Source of the DNA: Ovis canadensis
Taxonomy: Eukaryota; Chordata; Mammalia; Artiodactyla; Bovidae
Assembly: GCF_042477335.2 (NCBI RefSeq)
Contig: NC_091255.1
Span: forward strand, 38,046,501-38,110,500
Direction of reading: 5' to 3'
Length of the DNA stretch: 64,000 nucleotides
Shown here: one piece after another, positions 43,903 through 56,798 of the stretch
Numbering within the stretch: position 1 is the stretch's first letter
Layout of the letters: each line of letters begins with the position of its first letter
The notes under the pieces: generated by a model
Seen by the model: only the letters and a program-made list of their open reading frames with translations
The model's database searches: none
What the model was told of the DNA's origin: nothing
Program-made: the position numbers and the translations under genes

Positions 43903-44021
43903 GGGACTTGCCTGGCGGTCCATGGGTTGGGACTTTGTGTTTTCACTGCTGAGGGTGCAGGTACAATCCCTGGTCAGGGAACTAAGACCCTGCAAGCTGC
44001 ACGGTGTGACCAAAAAAAAAG
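43903..44021 (+). mobile_element. CHR-type tRNA-Glu SINE
   Basis: GGACTTGCCTGGCGGTCC head, GTACAATCCCTGGTCAGG box B, and an A9 tail. Confidence 0.82.
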
Positions 44022-44075
44022 CACAGCCATTTGGAAACTTACCTGTTGGAGGAAAGAGCTGCGCAGATAGCAGCA

Positions 44076-44500
44076 GCTACAGGCTGTGGAAATTTTGGAG
44101 TCAGATGGGCCAGGGTGTGAACCCCACAGCTCACCGTCTGGTTCACTGTGTGATGGCGGGAATTGTGCCTAACTTCTCTGAACCTCTGTTTTCTCATCTG
44201 TGATATGGGGGTGAGGGCTTCCCAGAGGGCTCAAGGTAAAGAATCTGCCTGCTGATGCAGGAGCCACTGGTTTGATCCCTGGGCTGGGAAGATGCCCTGG
44301 AGGAGGAAGGGCAACCCACTCTAATATTCTTGCCTGGAAAATTCCATGGACAGAGGAGCCTGATGTCCAGGGGGTCATAAAGAGTCGGACACGACTGAGC
44401 ACAAAGATGGGGACAATATGGCTGCCTTGCAGACTGGTTATGTGCATTCAGCAGGATAATAAAATGTCAGGCACACCGGGTGCTATGTTGAGCACATTGT
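44076..44500 (+). mobile_element. MIR SINE interrupted by Bov-tA
   Basis: MIR halves at about 44076-44215 (TTTTGGAGTCAGATGGGCC, CTCATCTGTGATATGGGG) and 44405-44500 (GATGGGGACAATATGGC). Confidence 0.7.
44217..44404 (+). mobile_element. Bov-tA SINE inside MIR
   Basis: GGCTTCCCAGAGGGCTCAAG to GGACACGACTGAGCAC, lying between the two MIR halves. Confidence 0.88.
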
Positions 44501-45549
44501 AGATTTTACTTTTTTTATTTCCCTATCTGAAAGTTTCCACGTGTTACACACGATACTACTGGTTATCTTGGTGGTGTTGAGTAGATCACATTAGATAAGT
44601 TTTACTGAGGTGAGCAGGGAGAAGGGACACGTGTGTGTGTGTTTTAAAAGATTTCCATCCAAAGAGGGACACATCTTAGAGAAGGAGCCTCGGGATGCTG
44701 AAACAGGCCACTTTCAGGGCTAACTGGCCCTGCGGCTGGTGTGAAACCCTTCTCTGATCAGTGGGGGATGGATGGTATAGCAGTGTATTATTAGCCAACT
44801 TTACGGGAACGGGAGGAGGCCTTGTTCCTCTGGCCGTCACGCAGCGAGAACCAACCTGCACAGCCTGGATGGAGCGCTGTGCCTACTCCTGGGTGCACTG
44901 GAAGAGCGTGCTGTGTGTCTCTAGAACGCAGGCAGCTCAAGAGGCTACCTGGAGAGGGAGCCGCTGAGTCCCCTCCCCAGATGTTGGCTTCCTCCTGAGT
45001 GGCTTTCCTCCACTCCTGTGTGATGTCTGCTCCACATGTGGACACAGGGCTCCTCGGGGTGGCGCCTGTTCTGACTAGGAAGTCAGCCTCAGGAGCAGAT
45101 GCCTCTGCAGTCAAGTGCCTTCTCCACATCCCACTTGAGGTGGGTCAGGTGTCACTGGAAGCAGTGAAGTCAGTTATTCTGAGCTAAGACCCTTCCCCAC
45201 CCCTGAGGTGAAGGGCAGGGATCTCGAACTGTTGTCCAGAATCCCAGGTGGAAATGAAAGCTGAGAGGGCCCATAATACTCCTTTAATTCAATTCAACAA
45301 ACACCCACTTTCCCCACCTTTCCATTATGCACAATGTCAAACATACGGAGAAAATGAAGCACGGTATTGAACATCCAGGGTAACACTGCAGCTGGATTGG
45401 ATATCAAAGCCGTGCTACAAACCACCTCACTAACTACACGAGAGGAGTTCGGGGAATGGATGGTTCTGGAATTATGACATGAGCCAGAAGTTTGTGAAGT
45501 CCATCAGAGCAAACTTCTTGAAAATGTCAAACCTCAATCTGTAGGTGAA
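44501..45549. other. Intergenic, nothing recognised
   Basis: No gene or confident repeat. Confidence 0.45.
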
Positions 45550-45745
45550 AGGATGTGCACGCCCACTCCTACTCTTTGCGACCCCGTGGACTGGAGCCTG
45601 TCCGGCTCCTCTGTGCGTGGGATTCTCCAGGCAAGAACGCTGGAGTGGGGTGCCACTTCCTCCTCCAGGGGGTCTTCCTGACTCAGGGGTCAAACCTGCG
45701 TCTCTTGCATTGGCAGATTCTTTACCACTTAGCCACCAACAGCTG
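45550..45745 (-). mobile_element. Bov-tA SINE
   Basis: Minus-strand copy, from the Bov-A end (CTACTCTTTGCGACCCCG) to the tRNA-like head at about 45745. Confidence 0.87.
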
Positions 45746-46339
45746 CTGCTAAAAGGGGACGAGGTAAAGAGAAGATTCCGTACGTGCTGAAAGCCAGAGG
45801 AGAAGACTAAAGATGAGAGAGAGAAGGTTTGAGAGACAGTCCCTGGCAAGGAAGAGATGAGCCCCATACCTGAGGCAGGGCAGCCGCAGCCGCTGTCAAG
45901 AGTCTGCGTGTGATTCAGAAGACTGATGGGCCCTTGTGGCTGGCAGACTGGAGCAACATGATGGAAGCAGGGAAGAATGCTTTGAGAGGGACAGGAGAAG
46001 ACAGGCATTCCAAGGGAAAGGAGGTTATAAAGAGAAAGCGTGACCCAGGGCTTTGCCAGGGGATTTGGGGACAGAAACGAAGAGTAGCGCGTGTGGTCTG
46101 AACGATGCTATAGAGAAGGAGGCACGAAAACTAGTCCACCTGGTGCACAGGAGTGTGGACGGTAAAGGTCAAAGGTCACCCAGAGGTCACCTCTGGTAGG
46201 AAATGGAGAACAAACAGCTCCAGATAATAGAGAACTTGGAAGAAAGGTGGTCAATCTGAAGCATGTTAGTTGATTAATTGAAGCCATAACCCTTAAATTG
46301 AAGGATCACACTGACTTTTCATTTACAGTTGTGTTGTGT

Positions 46340-49300
46340 TTTTCAAGAGAAAGGACCCAACTAAACAAAGTAAGAAATGAAAGAGGAGAAATACAATCCT
46401 GCAATTCTGCCGTCCTGCAGAAATACAAAGATGCCGTAAGAGAATACAATGAGTGAAGATATCCCCACAAACTTGACAACCTAGAAATGGGTACAGTTCT
46501 AGAAATGTATAGCCTGCAAAGCTGAATCAAGAAGAAATTGAACAGACCCATCACTGGAGGGGAAATAGGATCTGTAATTTTAAAAACTCCCTGTGAAAAC
46601 AACACAACTCACTGCAAACAAAAGTCTAGGGCTGGGCAGCTTCACTGGGGAATTCCACCAAACAAGCAAAGAAGAATGTACATCCATCCTTCTCAAACTC
46701 TTCCAGAAGACTGAAGAGGAGGGAACATTCCCAAAGACTCCTATGAAGCTACTGTCTCCCTGATACAAAACCAGACAAAGACACCAGCAGAAAAGAAAAT
46801 TACAGGCCACTGTTTGATGAACAGAGATGGAAAAAATCCTCAACAAAATACTGACAAACCTAATTCCACAACACATAATAAAAGTGATCATACACCAGGA
46901 TTATCCTAGGGTCACAAGTATGGTTCAACATACACGAAAAATGTGAACAAAAGAAAAGACAAAACCCACATGATCATTTCAACAGACGCAAAAAAAAGCA
47001 TCTGATGGAAGTCAATGTCCATTCATGATAAAAACTCTCACCAAAGTGGGTATGCTGCTAAGCTGCTTCAGTCATGTCCGACTCTGTGTGACCCCATAGA
47101 CGGCAGCCCACCAGGCTCCTCCGTCCCTGGGATTCTCCAGGCAAGAACACTGGAGTGGGTTGCCATTTCCTTCTCCAATGCATGAAAGTGAAAAGTGAAA
47201 GTTAATTCGCTCAGCTGTATCTGACTCTTAGCGACCCCATGGACTGCAGCCTACCAGGCTCCTCCATCCATGGGATTTTCCAGGCAAAAGTACTGGAGTG
47301 GGGTGCCATTGCCTTAGGGAACATATCTCAATACAATAAAAACTTTATGACAAACCCACAGTCAACATAATACTCAGTGATGGAAAGCTGAAAGCGTTCC
47401 TGCTAAAATCTGGAACAGGACAAGGATTCTGACCACTTCTATTTAATATCATACTATAAGGCCTAGCTACAGCAAGTGGATAGGAAATAAAATGGATCCA
47501 AGTTGGAAGAGAAGAGGTATTATACGCATATAATGCATGTCATATGCAGATGACATGATAACTCTATATCGAAAACTCTGAAGATCCCATGCCAAACTAT
47601 TAGAACTGATAAACGAATTCAGCAAGGTAGCAGGATACAAGATTAACAGTTAGAAATCTGCTGCATTTCTTTATACCAGTAATGAAATACCAGAAAGAGA
47701 AAATGAGAAGACAATCCCTTTTAAAACCACATAAAAAGACATTCAGGAATAAACCTGACCAAGGAGGTGGAAGACATTCACACTGAGAATAGAACATTGA
47801 TAAAGGAAACTGAAGACGACACAAAGAAATGGAAGGATATTTCATGCTCTTGGACTGGAAGAACTAATACTGTTAAAATGGCCATACTACCCAAAGCAAT
47901 CTATGGATTTAATACCATCCCTATCAAATTACCCATGACATTTTTCACAGAACTAGAACAAATAGTCCTAAAGTTTATACAGAACCACAAGAGACCCAGA
48001 ATTGCCAAGGCAATCCTGAGAAAAAAATGAAGAAATCAGGAGGCATAGCTCTCCCAGACTTCAGACGATACTTCAAAGCTACAGTAATCAACACAGCATG
48101 ATACTGGCACAAAAACAGACACTTACCTCAATGGAACAGGATAGAGAGCTCAGAAGTTAACCCACATACTTATGGTCAATCTTCAACAAAGGAGGCGAGA
48201 ATACATAATGGAGAAAAGACAGTCTCTTTAGCAAGTGATGCTGGGAAAGCTGGACAGCCACATATAAATTGATGAAAGTAGAACACTCCCTCACACCATA
48301 CACAAAAATAAACTCAAAATGGCTTAAAAACTTAAATATAAGACATGGCACCATAAAACTCCTGGACGAGAACATAGGCAAAACATTCTGACATAATAGC
48401 AGTTTTCTTAGGTCAATTTCCCAAGGCAAAATCAATAAAAGCAAAAATAAACAAATGGGACCTAATCAGATTTATAAGCTTTCGCACAGCAAAGGAAATC
48501 ATAAACAAAAATACAACCTACAGAATGAGAGAAAACACTCGCAAACAATACAATTGACAAGAACTTAATTTATAAAATATACAAACAGCTCATATAGCTC
48601 AATATCACAAAGTGCCAAATAACCTAATCAAAAAACAGACAGAATACCTAAACAGACATTTCTCCAAAGAAGACACGCAGAGGGCCAACGGGCACATAAA
48701 AAGATGTTCAACACCACTAATCACTAAAGAAATGCAAATCAGAACTCCAGTGAGGTGTCACCTTGCACTGGTCAGAATGGCCATCATCAAAAAGTCTACA
48801 AATAACAAACGTTGGAGAGGGCGTGGAGAAAAGAGAGCCCTGAGACACTGTTAGCAGGAAAGTAAACTGGTGCAGCCAATATGGAGGGTCCTCAAAATAC
48901 TGAAAACAGAGCTACCATATGACCCACCAATCTGACTCCTAGACATGCACCTGGACAAAACTGGAATTCAGAAAGATACATGCTCCCCAGTGTCCACAGC
49001 AGTGCCATTTACAGTAGCCAAGACATGCAGGCAACCTAAGTGTCCGTTGACAGACAAATGGATAAGGAAGATGCAGCACCTTATGCACAATGGATTATTA
49101 GCCATACGAAAGAAGGAAACAGTGCCGCTTGCAGCAAAACAGACGGACCTAGAGATTATCACAGTAAGTGAAGTAAGTTAGACAGAGACAAATATCACAT
49201 AATATCACTTACACGTGGCATCTAGAAAAAATGATGCCAGTGAACTTATTTACAAAACAGAAAAAGACTCATATACACAGAAAACAAACCTATGGTTATC

Positions 49301-49558
49301 AATGGAGAGAGGTGGGAGAGGAATAATTTAGGAGTTTAGGATTAATAGATACACTCCACTCTAAAGAAACAACAAGGACCTACTGTATAGCATGGGGAAC
49401 AATATTCAGTATCACAATATTCAGTATCTTGTACTAACCTATAATGGAAAAGAATCTGAAAAATATGTGTGTATGTGTATATATATCTGAATCACTTTGC
49501 TGTACACCTGAAACTAACAACATTCTAAATCAACTACACCTCAATAAATAAAAAATAG
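46340..49558 (+). mobile_element. 5'-truncated L1 LINE with disrupted ORF2
   Basis: Plus-strand L1, about 2.95 kb excluding the inserted SINE. Carries ORF2 remnants (such as a frame at 47767-48030 ending [15 protein letters not shown]), the 3' UTR and a tail ending AATAAATAAAAAATAG. Many stops and frameshifts; not mobile. ORF1 and the 5' UTR are absent. Confidence 0.9.
47052..47315 (-). mobile_element. BOV-A2 SINE inside the L1
   Basis: GCTGCTAAGCTGCTTCAGTC to GGAGTGGGGTGCCATTGCC, splitting L1 ORF2 between AAAGTGGGTA and GGGAACATATCTC. Confidence 0.9.
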
Positions 49559-49794
49559 AGTTGTGCTTCCCAAATTTGGCTGTACCTTAGAATCATACAA
49601 GGAAATGTTCAAAAAAAATAAATTTTGCATAACCAATTGGAAGATATGACCTCCTATGGAAGAAAGGACCCCTTTAGCAGCAAATAAGATAAAATACTAA
49701 AGAACAAATTTAGCAAGATATGGGCAAAACCTTAAAATAATACAAAAAGACAAATGTGTAGGTTTTCCTTGCTATTGAATAGGATGATTCAACA

Positions 49795-49972
49795 TTGTGA
49801 CCCCATGGACTGTAGCCTTCCAGGCTCCTCTGTCCATGGGATTTTCCAGGCAATAGTATTGGAGTGGGTTGCCATTTCCTTCTCCAGGGGATCTTCCCAA
49901 CCCAGGGATTGAACCCGGGTCTCCCTCATTGCAGACAGATGCTTTACCATCTGAGCCACCAGGGAAGTCCCT
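49795..49972 (-). mobile_element. Bov-tA SINE inside old L1
   Basis: TGTGACCCCATGGACTGTAG to CTGAGCCACCAGGGAAGTCC, minus strand. Confidence 0.88.
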
Positions 49973-51215
49973 TTATAAAGATTCCAGTTATACCCAAATT
50001 AATATATGAATTTAATGTAATCTCAATAAAAAATACCAACTTTTTTTCTGGAGCTATATAGTTAATTCTAAATTTCATGCATACAAAGTAAAAACAACGA
50101 AAACCCTAAAAACAGAAAACAACATCCTATCAGATATCTGATATCCTATCAGATATTAAAATATACATGATAAAATCTGCATAGTGCAGAAGGTTGTACT
50201 GAGGCTTGAAGAGACAGACTGAGCAAAGGAACGTACTAGCAAGGCCAGTAAGAGGCCTAAATACATTTGGAAATTTGATTCAGGATGAAGGGGGCATTTC
50301 AAGTCATCAGAGCAAAGATAGATTCCTTAATAAGTGGCAGAGTGACAACTGGATGGCCATTTGGAAAAAGATAAATTTGGATCCATACCTCATACCACAC
50401 ACATACCACATATTAAACAACGAATGTATCACACCCAAGTGTAAAGAAATGAAACGAGTACTGAAAGAAAACATGGGTGAATTCCTTTCCAATTTGGGGG
50501 TGGGAGAGGCCAACTCTGACTCAAAATTCAGAGCTGTAAAAAAAAAAAAAACAAAGACACCATCATAGCAAGGAACAAGAACTCCATGGCAATTAAAAAA
50601 AAAAAATTAACAAAGGACAAATTGGGAGAAAATATTTGCAATTTGCATCACAAAGAGCCAATGTCTTTAATATAGAAATAAGCTAAGAAAAGGATTTTTA
50701 AAAAACCCTTAGATGGAAATAAGTGGCAAGTAAACAAGTAGAAAACTCACACGAAAAGATATACAGGTGGTCTTTAAATGTGTGAAAAAATGCTCATCGT
50801 TATTTCAAGAGAAAAGCATATTAAAACCACAATTTCTCACTAATTAGAATGGAACAAATCCAAACGTTGTGCAAAACATTCTGTTGGCAAGCTGTGATAA
50901 AACACACACTCTCCTAATTTTCTAGTGGGTAAAAAATTGCATAGCAACTGCTGTGGAGGGGAATTTAGGGAGAAAAATAAACACCTAAATATGCAGTTTC
51001 TCTTTGACTTATCAAACCACTTCTAGGAATCAACTCCTAAGATGTATGTCCACAAATACTAAAACACTGCAAGTGCTGGGTCATCTACTGTGGCACTATT
51101 ACTACAGCAAAACATCAAAAGTAGCCCGAATATCGATCAGTAGAAAGCTTATTGAACACATTATGCTCTATCCCCATGGTAGAATATGTGGCTTTATGGA
51201 GAGGCAGCCATGAAA

Positions 51216-51455
51216 AAGAAGAACTTCCCTGGTGGTCCAGGGGTTAAGAATCCACTTGCCAATGCAGGGGACACAGGTTCAATGTCTGGCTTGGGAAGAC
51301 TCCACATTCTGCAGAGCAGCTAAGCCCGAGAGCAGAAACTTCTGAGCCTGTGTGCTGCAACAAGAGAAGTCACTGGAATAAAGAGACAGTGCACCACAAC
51401 TAGAGAAAGCCCACACACAGCAGTGAAGACCCAGTGCAGCCAAAAATAATTTTTC
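51216..51455 (+). mobile_element. CHR-type SINE inside old L1
   Basis: AACTTCCCTGGTGGTCCAGG head to AAGACCCAGTGCAGCC and an A-rich tail. Confidence 0.85.
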
Positions 51456-51790
51456 AATGAGTTAAAATAAATCAGAATGAACTCTATATGCTGAGATGGA
51501 GTCATTTCTAGGATATATTGTCCGTGAAAAAAGAAAGGTCCAGAACATTGTATACAGAATTCTAACTTTCATGTAAGAAAGCAGATATAAGAATATCTAC
51601 ATTTTTGTAGATATTTTTGCAAAAAGAAACCTAAGAAAGATAAACCAGAAACTAAGAAAATAGTTCCCCACACTCCACAGAGGACGAATGGAAATCCATA
51701 TACTTTCTTACATGGTTTTGACTTTTAAACCATGCCGATCACTTATTCAAAAATAATTTTTAAGAAAAAGGAAGGGAAAAGGCAATTCCT

Positions 51791-53015
51791 AAAATCAAAT
51801 TTATAAAAGCACAAATAAACCCAATGCATATCAAATTAATAACATAACCACACTTAGAAAAGAATAATTCCTGTCAATTTTGAAAAGTACTCTGTACATT
51901 CTTCATGAGATGTATTCAAAGCATAGAGAGAAGTATAAATTGGGATACTTTCCCAGTAGATTAATTATTAGTTGCAATCTGGGTTAAAATTGGAAACAGC
52001 TGTATGTTTTCAGATAATGCAAATAACTAAATAAATATATTCATCTTACAAGAACCAAGATTTTCACCCCAAGAGGGGAAAAAAAGAAAGATTTGAGTAT
52101 AAAATAAAAGAAGGTAAGAAAAACCCCATGTTAGTATTTGAACCAGACCAGTTCATCTGAATCAATTAGAGCATCTGAAAGAATGACCTTATTGAAATAC
52201 CAACACACTGAGTAGGAAATAATCTGTGAGTCCTAAGGTGAGACAGGGTTGGGCAGGGTGGGGCAGCAAGGAAGAAAAGTTCTTCCTCTTTAAAGAAGGA
52301 TGCTGGTCATATATGTAGACAGAATGATAAAAACAGGGACATTATCACCTTGCCACTGCTAATAAAATAAATGATCCAGGCAAGGATCATCAATGATGCT
52401 AAAAACACTGGGGGACAGAGTTTTAGGGAAGAAGACAGTCACTGCTTTCACCAGGCAAGGAAGCAGCACCAGTAATACCGGACGGTGGGCCAGCCTGCAA
52501 CGAGCAGGCGCAGGAGGCACTACGCAGCGCCCCCTGGGAATGGACCTGCTGGCTGCCTCGCCGTGTCTATGCAAGCCTCTGTCCACAACTGCAGAAAGCA
52601 GGGACAGAAACAAGTGAGCGACACCATGAAGGAGCGATCAGTCAAATCCAGAAAGTAGGATTCCGTAAGGACTGGCCTAGATAGTTCCAAGTGAATCAAA
52701 TTTTTTTTTGATGTGTTTTAGTGGAAAAGAGCAGAGATAGAAACAAATGTAACACGTGGCCCTTGCTTAGATCCTAGAATGGAAGAGAACAGAAAGGAGG
52801 GGAGGGAGAAAGAAGAAACCCAAAGAGGGGACAAACAGAACATCCGAACATAAACTGGATGCTAGACGGTACTTAAGGAATTACTGCTATTTTGCTTAGG
52901 TGTGAAAATGTGATTTTGGCTATGCAGAATAAGTGATCTTATTTCTAGATATTTCATGCTGAAATATTTTAGGGAGATAGGATCTTACACAGGAACTTCA
53001 AATGGTTCAGCCAAA
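51791..53015. other. AT-rich intergenic DNA
   Basis: AT-rich. It may include more degraded L1 3' sequence up to about 52100. No gene supported. Confidence 0.4.
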
Positions 53016-53052
53016 GGGGCGGGGGCGGGGGGGGCGGGGCGGGGGGGAGGGG
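53016..53052 (+). repeat. G-rich tract with G-quadruplex potential
   Basis: Six runs of four or more G separated by single C or A bases. Confidence 0.85.
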
Positions 53053-53133
53053 AAGAAACATATACTCACAGGTAAAGCAAATACAGCAAAGATGTAACAA
53101 TAGTGGTCCAGTGGTCTGATATTGGATAAGAAT

Positions 53134-53418
53134 CCAACGGTGGTCCAGTGGGTGAGAATCTGCCTGCCAGTGCAGGGGACACGAGTTCAATCCCTGGTCC
53201 AGGAAAATTCCACATGGCACAGAGCAACTAAAGCCCATGCTTAGCCACTAAAGTCCAAACGCCCTAGAACCCATGTTCTACAACAACAGAAGCCACCACC
53301 ACAAGAAACCCATGCAGCGCAATGAAGAGTAGACTCTGCCTTTGCCACAGCTAGACAAAGCCTGTGCATAGCAAGAAAGACAAATGCAACCAGATAAATA
53401 AACTAAATTTAAAAGTAA
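53134..53418 (+). mobile_element. CHR-type SINE, long form
   Basis: ACGGTGGTCCAGTGGGTGAG head, GAGTTCAATCCCTGGTCC box B, and an extended body ending near AACCAGATAAATAAAC. Confidence 0.8.
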
Positions 53419-53494
53419 CAATAGGCTTGCTCTAAGGAAAGGGTAAGTCCGCATTCTGTGAGTTTGAAAATGTTCAAATAAAAAGTGAGGAGAG

Positions 53495-54182
53495 CTGTTT
53501 CCGCCATCTTTCTGTGCCGCCAGAACGGTGCGCGTGAATGTCCTGGCTGATGCTCTTGAGTGCCAACAATGCCGAAGAGAGAGACAGAGGCCAGGTCCTT
53601 GTAGGCCGTGCTCCAAAGCCATCCTCAGGTCTCTAACAGTGATCATGAAGCATGGTTACATTGGCGAATCTGAAATCATTGATGATCACAGGGCTGGGAA
53701 AATCACTGTGAACCTCACAGGCAGGCTAAATAAGTGTGGAGTGATCAGCCCCAGATTTGATGTGCAACTCAAAGATCTAGAAAAATGGCAGAATAACCTG
53801 CTCCCATCCGGTCAGTTTGGTTTCATTGTATTGACAACCTCAGCTGGCATCATGGACCATGAAGAAGCAAGATAAAAATGCACAGGAGGGAAAATCCTTG
53901 GATTCTTTTTCTAGGGATGTAAGTGAAAGTGAAGTCACTCAGTCGTGTCCGACTCTTTGCGACCCCATGGACTATAGCCTACCACGTTCTTCCGTCCATG
54001 GGATTTTCCAGGCAAGAGTACTGGAGTGGGGTGCCATTTCCTTCTCCAGAGGATCTTCCTGACCCAGGGAATCGAATTCTGGTCTCCTGCATTGTAGGGA
54101 GACGCTTTACCGTCTGAGCCACCAGGGAAGCCTGGCGATGTAATACATACAAATAAAATGCCTCAGAGGTGGGAAAAAAAAT
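53495..54182 (+). pseudogene. RPS15A: RPS15A processed pseudogene, interrupted by a SINE
   Basis: Retrocopy of ribosomal protein S15a (small-subunit protein uS8). It starts with the pyrimidine-rich 5' UTR (CTGTTTCCGCC), has no introns, and ends in an A-tail (54174-54181). A diverged 11-bp flanking duplication (AGTGAGGAGAG 53484-53494; AGCGAGGGGAG 54183-54193) fits L1-mediated insertion. Disablements: the start codon is ACG (53525-53527). Two small deletions of 2 and 1 nt shift and then restore the frame over about 14 codons. A TAA at 53873-53875 removes the last 13 codons before the ancestral stop (53912-53914). Residues such as HGYIGE, DDHRAGK and [20 protein letters not shown] are still readable. 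Confidence 0.93.
53923..54136 (-). mobile_element. Bov-tA SINE in the pseudogene 3' UTR
   Basis: Full-length minus-strand copy, flanked by the exact 7-bp repeat GATGTAA (53916-53922 and 54137-54143). Confidence 0.92.
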
Positions 54183-54189
54183 AGCGAGG

Positions 54190-56350
54190 GGAGAATATAA
54201 AAACCAACAAGAAAAGGTCCCAGCCTTGCCCCTACCCCAGACCAACCAAATCTCTAGGCTTGAGTACCATCTGTGAGGTTCCCCCATCTAGTGCAACCAG
54301 ATTCTGATGAAAACCTTCATGTGAGCACTAACCATTCAGAGTTCCAGGGGGCAGGGGAAATAACCTAGTGATAGGATTTTGAAGTGAAGAGGTGGATCTG
54401 AGAGCACACAGGTATTCCCCGAACAGTGACTGAAAAGAGCAAGAAGAGGATGCAGAGCCAGCAGGTGCGGGTGTGTGTCAGGGAGGGCTGGTTCTGGAGG
54501 GAACGAGGAACCTATCTAAAGGGCAGTGGCTGAAGCTGCAGCCAGGGGTCCAGGGATGCTCAAACTCTTCTCATGAAGTAGCTGATCTAGCTGAGGTTTC
54601 TTAACCCAGACCCCATTAAGTCAGAATCTCTGGGGGCTGGACTTGGGTGTGTGGGCTTCCTAAGGCTCTCCAGGTCATGCTGAGGAAGGCCCCAGTAGGA
54701 ACTACTGTCAGACCAGTTCTTCAGCTGCTTCCAACCCTGACGGACCTAATTCCCAAATCTGGGAGGGCTGGGCGTCCCCACCCCTAACTGACCAGCTCTT
54801 TGCTTAGTTGGTGAGACCCTTTCCCCAGGGAATCCAGAAGCCTTGGGGAAAAGCAGGGGGCAGGGTTGTCCTCCTCTGCAGGCCCCACCATTGTGTCTAG
54901 ACTCTAACACCTGCGGGGGAAGGGGAGGGGAGGTGTGGACGCAGGACAAAGAACGCAAGGAGTTTTGGTCAAACATTTTAGCTTCCTGGGTGGGGGGCAG
55001 GTAAGAGGAGCGAGTCAGACAGCCTCGACCTGAGACTTTGGCTTATCCTTTCTCCTCACTGGGCCTTAGTCCCCTCATTTGAGAAACGGGTCCCTCTGAT
55101 TTCCTAGGTCCCCAAGCTTCCCTCCTTTCTTTTTACCATTCTCACTGAAGGGAAGCATGAACATGCCCTGAAAAGGTGGAGGTGGGCTCTGATGTGTCAC
55201 AACATTCATTCTAAGGTCATAGTAAAGCAGGCAGGAGGCGTGTGGATGCCGGGCACACCCCACTGGGTAGCCACTCCACAGTGGTAGCCCCTGGCCAGCC
55301 CTGTCTCGCTGTGAGACTGTCCTTGTGAAGCAAGTACTGACTTCCCAACTACAGGGGAAGGCAGAGAAGTAATTGCCATTATTTCTTCTTAACAGATTCT
55401 GACTTCGTTTACAAACGTCCACTTCCACCAGAGGAGAAAACTAAATTCTGTCACTTCACAGTAACTGGGTGGATTCCAGAAATGTTCTATTTTTTGGGAA
55501 ACAGTCCATTCAGGATGCTGCCCACTTCTCCTTCCTGTATCCCCAAACCTGCCCTCAACATGGTGGGGGGCATCTTAAGTTTCATCCTGGGGGTGGGAGA
55601 GGAGCTCTGATCTACAATCACCGTTGTCTGGCAGGGGTCACCGTGAGGAAGGGGCCCTGTCCCTGCTCCTCCAGTCCCCGAGGCCTCTAGACTTTAGGTC
55701 GACTGACACACTCTCCAGCCCCCACCCAAAATAGAGGCCCCCATGGATATGCCTGGGCCTGTGCCAGGCAGCCAGAGCCAACTGGTGAACCAGACGGACC
55801 CAAAACAGACAGTGCAACTAAGGGATGAATTCCATACCTTTGACCTTTGTGGGTCGGCTTGTGCTGAAAGAGGAGATGCAGGGAGCTCAGGAAGGAACCG
55901 GTGCGGCAGGAAGCCTCCCTGCTCTGGCACTTCAGGGACACCTTAGTTTACCCCGTTGTCAGCTTCAGTGCAAAACTTCAGCCCCCGCCTGTTTTGCACA
56001 AGAAACTCAGCTGCAGGGAGCGTCCCAGGGTTTGTGTCAGTCTCAGGGACATGGGAGGGGAAGGGGAACATCACCTTCCTCCATGTTACCGCCTCTCCTT
56101 CCAGATTCCCCTCACCACCCTCCATCCTGGGAACCTGAGTTCCTCCTCTCTTGGTCGTGCTGAGGAGCTCACTCAGTGTCTCAGACCTGGACACAAGCCC
56201 GCCTGGGGCCTTGCCCCCTACCTGCCCCACCTGGGAGGGTTAGTAAATGTCCTTCCAGGCAGTTTCAAGACACCTCACACATATCCCTCCCCGCTCACCA
56301 AATAACACTCCCTCCATCCCATGGCATTCTCACCTACACCCATCTGTCCC
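54190..56350. other. Intergenic, largely unassigned
   Basis: No gene supported. About 54590-54710 (CCCATTAAGTCAGAATCTCT, ending AGGAACTACTG) looks like a MER5-type DNA transposon remnant. Confidence 0.45.
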
Positions 56351-56354
56351 TTAT

Positions 56355-56463
56355 GGGAACCCACTCCAGTACTCTTGCCTGGAAAATCCCATGGATGGAG
56401 GAGGCTGGTACGCTGCAGTTCATGGGGTCGCAAAGAGTAGGACTGAAGCGACTTAGCAGCAGG
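56355..56463 (+). mobile_element. Bov-A type SINE fragment
   Basis: GGGAACCCACTCCAGTACTC to GACTGAAGCGACTTAGCAGC. The 5' part is missing. Confidence 0.85.
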
Positions 56464-56798
56464 TGGGGCTGTAAGGGCCACCACCCAGCCCCCTGGCAGC
56501 AAGAGTCAGCCTCCCCCTGCCATGACCCGCCTGTCACCATCTCCCCCAGCGGTCACCTCATCCATTCCCTCACGGGGCCTGAGGCCTCCTTCTTCCCTCA
56601 CTAGTTTTCCCTCCCAAAGTGTGAAAGCACCATGGCTTTCTCATCCCTGGGTGGGGCCTGGACTGTGGGCTCAGTGGAAACATGGGTCAGGCTAGGGATC
56701 ATCCCCCGAGCAGAACAGTCAACTCTAGAAAAGCAAGCTGTGGCCTCTTCAGGAAACTGGGGATGGCAACGAGTGAAGAGTTAACTTAGAAGTGATTT

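Larger units (their letters stand above)
49690..51790 (+). mobile_element. Older, diverged L1 fragment with two SINEs inside
   Basis: Degraded L1 ORF2-like DNA (AATTTAATGTAATCTCAAT, GGGAGAAAATATTTGCAA, CACTTCTAGGAATCAACTCC). Interrupted at 49795-49972 and 51216-51455. More diverged than the L1 beside it. Confidence 0.75.

Noticed and set aside
53528-53875. Treating the 115-codon S15a-like frame as a functional ribosomal protein gene
   Set aside because: No introns, ACG in place of the start, compensating deletions, premature stop, A-tail and flanking duplication show a processed pseudogene.
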